Source: Comamonadaceae bacterium (lineage in GTDB: Bacteria; Pseudomonadota; Gammaproteobacteria; Burkholderiales; Burkholderiaceae_C). From it: a stretch of DNA of 64,000 nucleotides. The notes under the pieces were generated by a model that was not told the origin of the DNA, searched no databases, and worked only from the letters and a program-made list of their open reading frames with translations. The translations under genes and the position numbers were made by a program. Below are positions 17,168-24,471 of the stretch, in pieces (position 1 is the stretch's first letter; each line of letters begins with the position of its first letter). Location: the NCBI GenBank assembly GCA_027488735.1, contig JAIYBB010000003.1, forward strand, positions 62,001-126,000, in the 5' to 3' direction.

Positions 17168-17284
17168 ATGAAGACACCAGAGCAAAGAAAAAATAATCTG
17201 CGTTTGGGGCTGGTACTGGCCTCAACCGCCTTGGTGTTTTTTCTGGGCATTCTCGCCAAAATACTTTTTATCAATCCCTTATGA
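17168..17284 (+). CDS. Small single-span membrane protein in the cox operon (probable oxidase assembly protein)
   Basis: A 38-codon frame, MKTPEQRKNNLRLGLVLAS then a hydrophobic helix (about residues 13-34), ending KILFINPL. It starts 9 bases after the coxA stop and its stop overlaps the cox11 start (ATGA), so it is embedded in the operon with translational coupling. Short proteins of this type lie between coxA and cox11 in many Burkholderiales and are named cytochrome oxidase small assembly proteins. The charged N-terminus suggests N-in topology. Function is inferred from position only. Confidence 0.75.
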   Translation: MKTPEQRKNNLRLGLVLASTALVFFLGILAKILFINPL

Positions 17285-17904
17285 AAATGACCCTGGGTCT
17301 GCAAACTGACAACCTGCGCATGCTTCGAAAGCTGGCAGTGGTGGCCGTTTTGATGTTTGGTTTTGGCTATGCTTTGATACCTATTTACAGAGCCATTTGT
17401 GAATTGACTGGCATTAATATTTTGGCGCTGGGAGAAAGGGAGATGCCTGGTTCAGGCAATGCCCGCCTAGCCGCTGCTCCCTCTAATTCGCAAATAGACA
17501 CCACCAGAACCATCACGGTTGAATTTGATGCAAATTCCCGTGGTCCTTGGCATTTCAAGCCCATGCAAAATTCTGTACAAGTGCACCCGGGCGAATTGAC
17601 CACGGTGATGTATGAGTTTCAAAACGTTCAAAACCGTACCATGTCAGCACAGGCTATACCAAGCTATGCACCCCGCGAAGCTGCTGCACATTTCAACAAA
17701 TTAGAGTGTTTTTGTTTCAATCAGTACACCTTGGCGCCGGGCGAGAAAAAAGAATGGCCTGTGGCTTTCGTGGTGGACCCTAAACTGGCCAAAGGTGTGA
17801 ATACCATCACCTTGTCTTACACATTTTTTGAGGTGGGAAGTAAAACGCCCGCTGCGCCTGCAAGCACTGTTTCCAGTGTCAAGTTAAAGGTAGATGGCGT
17901 ATGA
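17281..17904 (+). CDS. ctaG: Cytochrome c oxidase assembly protein Cox11/CtaG (CuB insertion)
   Basis: A 207-residue protein that delivers copper to the CuB site of subunit I. There is one N-terminal transmembrane helix (about residues 17-38) and a periplasmic immunoglobulin-like domain. The copper-binding CFCF motif is in HFNKLECFCFNQYTLAPGEKKEWPVAFVVDP, with PSYAPREAAAHF before it and TLSYTFFEV after it. All match Cox11. It overlaps the small upstream frame and the DUF2970 gene by four bases each. Confidence 0.95.
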   Translation: MKMTLGLQTDNLRMLRKLAVVAVLMFGFGYALIPIYRAICELTGINILALGEREMPGSGNARLAAAPSNSQIDTTRTITVEFDANSRGPWHFKPMQNSVQVHPGELTTVMYEFQNVQNRTMSAQAIPSYAPREAAAHFNKLECFCFNQYTLAPGEKKEWPVAFVVDPKLAKGVNTITLSYTFFEVGSKTPAAPASTVSSVKLKVDGV

Positions 17905-18128
17905 ATCCCGACCAAGTTGACGCAGTCACCCCAGTAGCTGTCAGACGTCCTTTTTGGCGTTCCATTGTGGCTGTGTCATGGTCGTTTATTGGTATCCGTA
18001 AAAACAGTGAATTTCAAGAGGACTTGTCACACATCACACCCTTGCATATCTTGGGCGTTGGGTTGGTGGCGGGTTTGTTATTTGTGGCTGGATTGATAGT
18101 TCTTGTCAATCTGGTGGTTGCAAAATAA
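17901..18128 (+). CDS. DUF2970 small membrane protein
   Basis: 75 residues. A cytosolic N-terminal half holds the DUF2970 core (RSIVAVSWSFIGIRKNSEFQEDLSHITPLHILGVGL). One C-terminal transmembrane helix (about residues 48-72) ends LVNLVVAK. The family occurs almost only between cox11 and coxC in betaproteobacteria, so a part in oxidase assembly or stability is inferred. It is coupled to cox11 by an ATGA overlap, and its end carries the ribosome site (AAGGAG) for coxC. Confidence 0.88.
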   Translation: MNPDQVDAVTPVAVRRPFWRSIVAVSWSFIGIRKNSEFQEDLSHITPLHILGVGLVAGLLFVAGLIVLVNLVVAK

Positions 18129-18138
18129 AGGAGTCGAG

Positions 18139-19020
18139 ATGAGCAGCACAACACCTGGCGCTACGCCCTATTACTATGTACCTGAGCCTTCGCGCCACCC
18201 GGCCATGGCTGCATTTGGTTTATTTTTTGTCATATTGGGAGCAAGCCAATGGATCAATGATGTCAGCTGGGGCAAGTACTCCTTGTTCGCTGGTTTGGCT
18301 ATCTGGTTGTTTGTGCTGTTTCAGTGGTTCAGCGAGGCAGTCCATGAAAGCCAATCGGGTAAATATGGACGCAAGATTGACCTGTCATACCGTTGGAGCA
18401 TGAGCTGGTTTATTTTCTCCGAAGTCATGTTTTTTGGTGCATTCTTCTCGGCCTTGTGGTGGGCGAGGGCGCACTCACTGCCCACGCTCGGTGACAGCGA
18501 AAACGCACTGTTGTGGCCAGGTTTCAAGGCGGTGTGGCCAAGCGTCATGGCGGGTGTTACTGCATCACCTGCAGGCATCATTGAACCGTTCCAAACCATG
18601 ACACCTTTTTGGTTGCCCACCATCAACACGGCTTTGCTGCTGACGTCTGGTGTGACATTGACTATTGCTCACCATGCACTGCTGAAAAATGACCGCTCCA
18701 AAACCATCCAATTCATGTGGTTGACGGTTTTATTGGGTGTGGTTTTTCTGGTGGTGCAAGGCTATGAATATTTCCATGCTTACCAAGACCTTAACCTAAA
18801 GATGACTTCCGGTGTGTACGGGTCTACTTTTTACATGCTGACCGGCTTTCATGGTTTTCACGTTTTTGTGGGCATGTTGATGTTGTTGTTTGTGACCTTG
18901 CGTTTACAAAAGGGCCATTTTTCTGCTGACAGCCATTTTGGATTTGAAGGTGCCGCTTGGTATTGGCACTTTGTGGATGTGGTTTGGCTTGGTTTGTACG
19001 TTTTGGTCTATTGGCTGTAA
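18139..19020 (+). CDS. coxC: Cytochrome c oxidase subunit III
   Basis: A 293-residue integral membrane subunit with seven helices that stabilises subunit I and supports proton uptake. MSWFIFSEVMFFGAFFSALWWAR carries the conserved membrane Glu, GYEYFHAYQDLNLKM the next motif, and FYMLTGFHGFHVFVGMLMLL and GAAWYWHFVDVVWLGLYVLVYWL complete the fold. The ATG at 18139 has AAGGAG six bases upstream and gives the family's usual YYYVPEPSRHP start; a start at 18103 would read through the previous gene. A strong terminator follows. Confidence 0.95.
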   Translation: MSSTTPGATPYYYVPEPSRHPAMAAFGLFFVILGASQWINDVSWGKYSLFAGLAIWLFVLFQWFSEAVHESQSGKYGRKIDLSYRWSMSWFIFSEVMFFGAFFSALWWARAHSLPTLGDSENALLWPGFKAVWPSVMAGVTASPAGIIEPFQTMTPFWLPTINTALLLTSGVTLTIAHHALLKNDRSKTIQFMWLTVLLGVVFLVVQGYEYFHAYQDLNLKMTSGVYGSTFYMLTGFHGFHVFVGMLMLLFVTLRLQKGHFSADSHFGFEGAAWYWHFVDVVWLGLYVLVYWL

Positions 19021-19039
19021 GTGTTTCGCCATTCTCATC

Positions 19040-19065
19040 AAAAAGGCCGCAGCAGCGGCCTTTTT
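19040..19065. terminator. Terminator after coxC (bidirectional)
   Basis: A GGCCGC/GCGGCC stem flanked by an A-run and a T-run, between coxC and a convergent small gene. It is the same 26-base core as the terminator at 10651-10678, in the opposite orientation. Confidence 0.9.
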
Positions 19066-19119
19066 CATGTCAACCTTGGACGGTGTAGGCACCGCTGGGG
19101 TAATGAATATTCAGTCGGT

Positions 19120-19344
19120 TTAAACCGGGGTCAATGGGATACCGGTGGGTCTGATCCAGCCCATTTTCCAAGAGATCAAAATGCATAAGAAAAGCACCAC
19201 CGAAATTGCCACACGAAAGGCCAGAGCCCGCATCATTCGACTGGATTTGGGGGTGTCCTCGGTGTCTCCACGCAACATGAATAACAATGCAGTGGACAAA
19301 GCTGCCAATATGCCTAGGAATGCGATTGCTATGAATATGTTCAT
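19120..19344 (-). CDS. DUF2909 twin-transmembrane protein
   Basis: A small protein of 74 residues from the ATG at 19344, or 76 from a TTG at 19350 that has AGGA at better spacing. It has two hydrophobic helices (FIAIAFLGILAALSTALLFML; ALAFRVAISVVLFLCILISW) joined by a charged loop, and ends GWIRPTGIP. This is the DUF2909 pattern, found beside coxC and SURF1 in betaproteobacteria. It reads opposite to the oxidase genes, so it is not in their transcript. A role in oxidase assembly is only suggested by its place. Confidence 0.8.
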   Translation of the reverse strand: MNIFIAIAFLGILAALSTALLFMLRGDTEDTPKSSRMMRALAFRVAISVVLFLCILISWKMGWIRPTGIPLTPV

Positions 19345-19359
19345 GTACAAGATTATCCT

Positions 19360-20124
19360 GTGAAACTACCTGAGTCAATCATCCCCATGGACAAAGGGCG
19401 TTCCTTCATAGTGATCTTGGCTGCAATTGCGGGCGTCACCGTGACCCTGCGTCTTGGCTGGTGGCAGTTGTCTAGGGCGGAAGAAAAAATCCAATACCAA
19501 AGTCAATTGGAAGCGCAATTGCAGTTGTCCCCATTGGACACAGCCAGTTTGCTCAACAGTCCTGAGCAGTGGACGCTTGCGCACAGAAGAGTAGAGCTCA
19601 TGGGCAAATGGCTTCCAGAGAAAACAGTGTATTTGGACAACCGCAGCCACAAAGGACGGCCAGGGTTTTGGGTCATGACGCCGCTGGCATGGTCGCAAGG
19701 GCAAGTGGTTTGGGTTCAGCGTGGCTGGGTGGCCAGAGACCCAATTGACGCCACCAAGGCTGCACCGGTTCACACACCAACCCAGCCGGTTCGTCTAGAA
19801 GGACGTATTTCGCCCGGTCTGTCTCAGATGACGGAATTGAAAGCGTCTGTGGTTGCCCCCTTTCAAGCTGGACAATTACCGATACGTTCCAATCTGGACA
19901 TGCAAAGTATGCAAGCCATGGTGTCTGAAAAGGTGAGTGCAGTCGTGGTGCAGACTGGTACGGATTCAGATGGTTTGTCCAGGGATTGGCCTGTCATATC
20001 TAAGACCGCAGACAAGAACAAGGCCTATGCATTTCAATGGTTTGCATTAAGCGGTTTGATTGCTTTTCTTTATATTTGGTTTCAATGGATAGGGCCTTTG
20101 CGTCATGCAAAACAAAAAAGTTGA
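19360..20124 (+). CDS. SURF1-family cytochrome oxidase biogenesis protein
   Basis: A 254-residue inner-membrane protein with one helix near each end (about residues 16-33 and 226-244) and a periplasmic domain between, as in Shy1/SURF1. LGWWQLSRAEEK follows the first helix, then VYLDNRSHKGRPGFWVMTPL and VWVQRGWVARD; NKAYAFQWFALSGLIAFLYIWFQW is the C-terminal signature. SURF1 helps place heme a in subunit I. The start is either GTG 19360 or ATG 19387; neither has a strong ribosome site. It overlaps the next gene by 20 bases. Confidence 0.85.
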   Translation: MKLPESIIPMDKGRSFIVILAAIAGVTVTLRLGWWQLSRAEEKIQYQSQLEAQLQLSPLDTASLLNSPEQWTLAHRRVELMGKWLPEKTVYLDNRSHKGRPGFWVMTPLAWSQGQVVWVQRGWVARDPIDATKAAPVHTPTQPVRLEGRISPGLSQMTELKASVVAPFQAGQLPIRSNLDMQSMQAMVSEKVSAVVVQTGTDSDGLSRDWPVISKTADKNKAYAFQWFALSGLIAFLYIWFQWIGPLRHAKQKS

Positions 20125-20800
20125 AGATTCATCATCGCAAGCACTTGGTTTAACCATTTACGACTTGCCCGATCCCCTTGCTGCGGTGCAAGAGGATGCA
20201 AAACGCACCTGGGGTGGCCGCTGGCGAATGATTTTGGTGTTGTTGGTCTGCGCCGCACCAGTCATTGCCTCGTACTTGACCTTTTACGTGATTCGTCCTC
20301 AAACCTTGAGTCACTTTGGCGAATTGATTCAACCTGTGCAAGCTATTCCCGACATCACAGCGCAGTCGCTCGATGGCAAGCCGGTGAAATTGACTGATTT
20401 AAAGGGACAGTGGCTGATCGTCAGCGTCTCCTCCGCCGCATGTGATGCCTTGTGCCAAAGCAATTTGTTGTTGCAAAGACAAATCCGCGCAACGCTTGGC
20501 CGCGAGGCCGATCGCACAGAATGGGTCTGGTTGGTGAACGATAACGCTGAAGTTTCACCTTTGTTGCAGGCCGCAATGACCGATGCCGTGGTGTTGCGCG
20601 TCCCTGCTGATCAATTAGGACAATGGTTGACGCCACAAACCGGGCATTTGCAGAATGAACATTTGTACTTGGTCGACCCTCACGGCAATTGGATGATGCG
20701 ATTTCCTCCGCGTTTGCAAATGGATCAAGCATCTGACCTCAAGCGTGACTGGAGCCGCTTGTTGCGCGCTTCGGTCTCTTGGGACAAGGCGGGGCGTTGA
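20105..20800 (+). CDS. Membrane-anchored Sco-like thioredoxin-fold protein of the cox cluster
   Basis: A 231-residue protein with a cytosolic N-terminus, one transmembrane helix (about residues 41-61) and a periplasmic thioredoxin-like domain. The domain has the CxxxC pair CDALC (about residue 112), spaced as in SCO copper chaperones, within LKGQWLIVSVSSAACDALC. YLVDPHGNWMMRFPP matches the late strand. It is weakly conserved and usually annotated as hypothetical. The position between SURF1 and heme A synthase makes a second copper or redox factor for oxidase assembly likely (inference). The usual SCO distal His is not evident. Confidence 0.65.
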   Translation: MQNKKVEDSSSQALGLTIYDLPDPLAAVQEDAKRTWGGRWRMILVLLVCAAPVIASYLTFYVIRPQTLSHFGELIQPVQAIPDITAQSLDGKPVKLTDLKGQWLIVSVSSAACDALCQSNLLLQRQIRATLGREADRTEWVWLVNDNAEVSPLLQAAMTDAVVLRVPADQLGQWLTPQTGHLQNEHLYLVDPHGNWMMRFPPRLQMDQASDLKRDWSRLLRASVSWDKAGR

Positions 20801-20805
20801 TTCCT

Positions 20806-21939
20806 ATGAACGAAGTCGCTCTTTTTAACATCGCCCCCTTATTGCAATTGCTGTTGCTGGCTTTGCTATTGGCAGTGGCCCCTTTGACATGGGTTTGGCT
20901 AAAGAACCGCCAGTCTCAAATGGTATCGCGGGTAAGGCACCTTACCTTGGTCGTTTTGTTTCTTACTTTCGATCTGGTGTTGTTCGGCGCTTTCACACGC
21001 TTGTCCGATTCAGGTCTGGGCTGCCCGGACTGGCCCGGGTGCTATGGACATGCCAGTCCTATTGGGGCCAGTGCACATATTGCCGAGGCGCAATCGGCCA
21101 TGCCCACCGGGCCGGTAACTTTTCAAAAAGCCTGGATAGAGATGATTCATCGCTATCTGGCGATGTTGGTCGGTGTGTTGATATTGACGTTAGCCGCTTT
21201 CTCATGGCGTACCGACCGCAGTTTGTGGGGATGGCCTTCGCTGTCCCTGCTGTGGGTATGTGTGCAAGGTGGATTCGGCGCGCTCACCGTCACGATGAAG
21301 TTATTTCCCTTTTTCGTCACCTTGCATTTGTTGGGCGGCATGATGTTGTTGGTGTTTCTCACCATACAGCTTGTCAAGCAACGCCATACATTTGAAAAAA
21401 CTTCATCGATACCGCTGCCTGTCTGGGCCTATGTCATCACGGTATTGACTTGGATCAGCGTGTTTATTCAAACCGGTTTAGGTGCTTGGGTCAGCAGTAA
21501 TTACGCCGTGTTGGCATGCGACACTTATCCCATGTGTCAGAACAGTTGGTGGCCAGATATGAATTTAGCCAAGGCATTTGAACTGTGGCGCCCGCTGGGG
21601 CAAGATGCCTCGGGGCAAGCTTTGCCATTTCAGGCGTTGACTGCCATACACATGGTGCACCGCTGGCACGCAGTGCTTCCTGCGTTATTGATTTTGCTGG
21701 CTGCCAAGGCTTGGATGAATAACGGACTTCGCACGCAAGGGTGGATACTGATAGCTTTGTTGTTGTCACAGTTCCTGACAGGAATTTCTAATGCTGTGTT
21801 GGGATGGCCCATGTTGGCGGCTTTGATGCATACCGGTTCAGCGGCAGCGCTGCTGGTATTGTTGACTTGGGTATTGGCCTCCACACAACCGCGAAAAGCC
21901 CATCGCATTGCAGCCACATTTGACCGAAACATGTTATGA
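20806..21939 (+). CDS. ctaA: Heme A synthase (COX15/CtaA)
   Basis: A 377-residue polytopic membrane enzyme that oxidises the C8 methyl of heme O to the formyl of heme [23 protein letters not shown] is the hallmark loop. [46 protein letters not shown] and [15 protein letters not shown] supply the four heme-ligand histidines. The ATG at 20806 lies five bases after the previous stop; a TTG at 20779 would overlap it. Its stop overlaps the ctaB start. Confidence 0.95.
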   Translation: MNEVALFNIAPLLQLLLLALLLAVAPLTWVWLKNRQSQMVSRVRHLTLVVLFLTFDLVLFGAFTRLSDSGLGCPDWPGCYGHASPIGASAHIAEAQSAMPTGPVTFQKAWIEMIHRYLAMLVGVLILTLAAFSWRTDRSLWGWPSLSLLWVCVQGGFGALTVTMKLFPFFVTLHLLGGMMLLVFLTIQLVKQRHTFEKTSSIPLPVWAYVITVLTWISVFIQTGLGAWVSSNYAVLACDTYPMCQNSWWPDMNLAKAFELWRPLGQDASGQALPFQALTAIHMVHRWHAVLPALLILLAAKAWMNNGLRTQGWILIALLLSQFLTGISNAVLGWPMLAALMHTGSAAALLVLLTWVLASTQPRKAHRIAATFDRNML

Positions 21940-22841
21940 AAACGCTTTCCCTCTATATGCCATTGCGCTGGCAGCAATTCAATGCGTTGACAAAGCCCAG
22001 GGTCATTCAATTGATTGTGTTTTGTGCGCTGATCGGTATGGTGCTGTCTGTTCCTGGTGTTCCCGGCTTGGCGCAGGTAAAGCTCGCAGCCATTGCATGT
22101 TTAGGTATCTGGTTGGTCTCGGGTGCAGCAGCTGCGTTCAATTGCATTGTTGAACAAGCCATTGACGCGCGCATGAAAAGAACGGCTTGGCGGCCCACGG
22201 CCAAGGGCGAGTTAACCGACCGGGACACATTGTTGTTTTCTGCGGTGCTGTGCGCATTGGGCTCGCTGATTTTGTATGTCTGGGTGAATCCGCTCACCAT
22301 GTGGTTGACCTTCGCCACATTTGTCGGATACGCCGTCATCTATACCGTGATACTCAAGCCCTTAACGCCACAAAACATTGTCATAGGTGGTGCCTCCGGC
22401 GCTATGCCCCCAGTGTTGGGTTGGGCGGCCATGACGGGTGAAGTTGGACCCGAGGCTTTGATTTTGTTCCTCATCATTTTTTTGTGGACTCCGCCACATT
22501 TTTGGGCGCTGGCGCTTTACCGGGTAGAGGATTACCGTAAGTCAGGCTTGCCGATGCTTCCGGTCACGCATGGCAACGAATTTACGCGCTTGCAAATTTT
22601 GCTCTACACCATTGTGCTGATGGCTGCATGCTTGATGCCGTTCATATACCGCATGAGCGGCTATTTTTATTTGGTCAGCGCGTTGATTTTGAGCCTGATG
22701 TTTTGTGCCTATGGTTGGTTTCTCTGGCGGCAGTATTCGGACGACTTGGCGCGTAAGACATTTCGTTTTTCCCTGATTCACCTCAGTCTGCTGTTCGCGG
22801 CTTTTTTGATTGACCATTATTTGCCTGGAAGTTGGCGATGA
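21936..22841 (+). CDS. ctaB: Protoheme IX farnesyltransferase (heme O synthase, COX10/CtaB)
   Basis: A 301-residue UbiA-superfamily prenyltransferase with about eight membrane helices that converts heme B to heme [22 protein letters not shown] opens the family fold. [18 protein letters not shown] carries the first Asp-rich motif (N-x-x-x-E-x-x-x-D), and [30 protein letters not shown] the second. It is coupled to ctaA and to the SCO gene by ATGA overlaps, giving a tight heme A module. Confidence 0.96.
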   Translation: MKTLSLYMPLRWQQFNALTKPRVIQLIVFCALIGMVLSVPGVPGLAQVKLAAIACLGIWLVSGAAAAFNCIVEQAIDARMKRTAWRPTAKGELTDRDTLLFSAVLCALGSLILYVWVNPLTMWLTFATFVGYAVIYTVILKPLTPQNIVIGGASGAMPPVLGWAAMTGEVGPEALILFLIIFLWTPPHFWALALYRVEDYRKSGLPMLPVTHGNEFTRLQILLYTIVLMAACLMPFIYRMSGYFYLVSALILSLMFCAYGWFLWRQYSDDLARKTFRFSLIHLSLLFAAFLIDHYLPGSWR

Positions 22842-23416
22842 AATACTTTTACCAGTGGCTGTTTGTAGGCGTGCTGTCGATCACGGCTTGTTCTCCTAGC
22901 AAGCCTGAATTCAACGCGATTGACTTGACCGGCGCCGATTATGCGCAAGGGTTTGAGCTGGTCGACCCGTTCGGTCAGCGCCGTCAATTGAGTGATTTCA
23001 AAGGCAAAGTCGTGGTGGTATTTTTTGGTTTCACCCAATGCCCAGATTTTTGCCCCACCACTTTGAATGAATGGGTGCAAGTGAAAAAAAGTCTCGCAGA
23101 CAAAGGTGATTTATTGCAACCGGTGTTCATCACTTTAGACCCTGAGCGAGATAAACCTGAGCTGCTCAAAGCCTATATGGCAAATTTTGATCCATCTTTC
23201 ATCGCATTGATACCAGAGCTTGATCAACTGCCCGCACTGGCCAAACAGTACAAGATTTACTATAAAAAAGTTGACACAGGCAGTGCTGGCAACTACACCA
23301 TGGACCACAGCGCTGGCACTTATGTCTATGACACCAGTGGCAGGTTGCGCTTGTATGCGCGTTATGGCTTGGGCCCGCAAGCCTTGGCTCAAGACATTGA
23401 CAAGTTGTTGCAGTAA
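22838..23416 (+). CDS. SCO1/SenC-family copper chaperone
   Basis: A 192-residue lipoprotein: the signal peptide ends in the lipobox ITAC (Cys about residue 18). The thioredoxin-fold domain has the CxxxC copper site in [12 protein letters not shown] and a downstream His in [15 protein letters not shown] proteins metallate the CuA site of subunit II. The ATG at 22838 overlaps the ctaB stop. It is the last gene of the oxidase cluster; a long hairpin follows, shared with the converging rpoH gene. Confidence 0.92.
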   Translation: MKYFYQWLFVGVLSITACSPSKPEFNAIDLTGADYAQGFELVDPFGQRRQLSDFKGKVVVVFFGFTQCPDFCPTTLNEWVQVKKSLADKGDLLQPVFITLDPERDKPELLKAYMANFDPSFIALIPELDQLPALAKQYKIYYKKVDTGSAGNYTMDHSAGTYVYDTSGRLRLYARYGLGPQALAQDIDKLLQ

Positions 23417-23428
23417 CTGGGTGAAAAC

Positions 23429-23456
23429 AGTAACGCTTGAGAGTCCAAGCGTTACT
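23429..23456. terminator. Hairpin between SCO gene and rpoH (probable terminator)
   Basis: AGTAACGCTTG pairs with CAAGCGTTACT across a six-base loop (11-bp stem). On the minus strand a short T-rich stretch (TGTTTTC) follows, so it fits termination of rpoH best; in the other direction there is no T-run. Confidence 0.6.
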
Positions 23457-23465
23457 TGATCTGAA

Positions 23466-24410
23466 TCAGGCGTATTCCAACAGCGCGAGTTTCATTTTTT
23501 TCATGGCTGCCACTTCAATTTGGCGAATGCGTTCTGCGCTCACGCCGTATTCATGGGCCAATTCGTGCAAGGTCATGCCGCCAGAGTTGTCGTCATTGAC
23601 TTTCAACCAACGCTCTTCAACGATGCGACGACTGCGTTCGTCAAGCACAGACAGCGCCTGACTGATGCCATCGGTGGACATGATGTCGCGTTGGTGCGCT
23701 TCAATCATGGCAGTGGGTTCATGGTGCACATCAGACAAATAGGCGATCGGCCCAAATGCTTCTTCGCCGTCTTCGTTTGCACTGGGATCCAACAAGACAT
23801 CTGAGCCCGACATGCGGGCTTCCATTTCGATGACTTCTTCGCGTTTGACATTCAAGTCTTTGGCGATGCTGTCAATCTGCGCCTCGCTCAAGGTATTGCG
23901 CGAAGTCGCTTGGGGGTCTTCACCAACGTCAGCACGAAAGCCTTGCTTTTTTGAGCGCAAATTGAAAAACAGCTTGCGTTGTGCTTTGGTCGTGGCCAGT
24001 TTGACCATGCGCCAGTTTTTGATGATGTATTCGTGGATTTCCGCCTTGATCCAATGCATGGCATAGCTGACTAAGCGCACGCCGTGTTCGGGGTCAAAGC
24101 GTTTGACCGCCTTCATCAGACCAACATTGCCTTCTTGAATCAGATCAGCGTGCGCCAAGCCGTAGCCCGCATACTGGCGAGAAATTGAAACAACAAGTCG
24201 AAGGTGCGACAAAATCAGCTTGCCAGCAGCTTCCAAGTCATTGTTTTCTTTAAGTTTTTTAGAAAACTCTTGTTCCTGCTCCAGCGTCAACATGGGCAAA
24301 CGGTTGACTGCTGAAATATAAGCATCCAGATTTCCCAAAGGTGGCAGAACTGCCCAAGGGTTGAGCGCCAGTGGACTGGGGCCCGTACCGGAAAGTGTCA
24401 CAACTGTCAT
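23466..24410 (-). CDS. rpoH: RNA polymerase sigma-32 (heat-shock sigma factor)
   Basis: 314 residues. Region 2 includes KLILSHLRLVVSISRQYAGYGLAHADLIQEGNVGLMKAVKRFDP and the -10-reading RLVSYAMHWIKAEIHEYIIKNWRMVKLATTKAQRKLFFNLR. The QRKLFFNLR box is diagnostic for RpoH. Region 4 ends LHELAHEYGVSAERIRQIEVAAMKKMK. The ATG at 24410 has AGGAGG seven bases upstream; a start at 24437 is unlikely. A perfect CIRCE operator lies 35-61 bases upstream, so HrcA repression is expected in addition to the usual post-transcriptional control of RpoH. Confidence 0.97.
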   Translation of the reverse strand: MTVVTLSGTGPSPLALNPWAVLPPLGNLDAYISAVNRLPMLTLEQEQEFSKKLKENNDLEAAGKLILSHLRLVVSISRQYAGYGLAHADLIQEGNVGLMKAVKRFDPEHGVRLVSYAMHWIKAEIHEYIIKNWRMVKLATTKAQRKLFFNLRSKKQGFRADVGEDPQATSRNTLSEAQIDSIAKDLNVKREEVIEMEARMSGSDVLLDPSANEDGEEAFGPIAYLSDVHHEPTAMIEAHQRDIMSTDGISQALSVLDERSRRIVEERWLKVNDDNSGGMTLHELAHEYGVSAERIRQIEVAAMKKMKLALLEYA

Positions 24411-24441
24411 GAAAATCCTCCTGTCGGTCAACGACAAACCA

Positions 24442-24471
24442 ATATTAGCACTCTCTGACCTAGAGTGCTAA
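24442..24471 (-). promoter_or_regulatory. Candidate rpoH promoter overlapped by CIRCE
   Basis: On the minus strand TAATAT (24442-24447) is a good -10 box. TTAGCA (24466-24471) is a possible -35 box with an 18-base spacer. CIRCE covers the -35 and spacer, so a bound repressor would block RNA polymerase. The promoter lies at the 3' end of the upstream enolase-like gene. Confidence 0.45.
24445..24471. promoter_or_regulatory. CIRCE operator (HrcA binding site)
   Basis: A perfect inverted repeat, TTAGCACTC and GAGTGCTAA separated by nine bases, identical to the CIRCE consensus. It sits upstream of rpoH and overlaps the last three sense codons and the TAG stop of the enolase-like gene at 24460-25740. 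The hrcA gene is in the same window (43373-44374). Confidence 0.95.
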
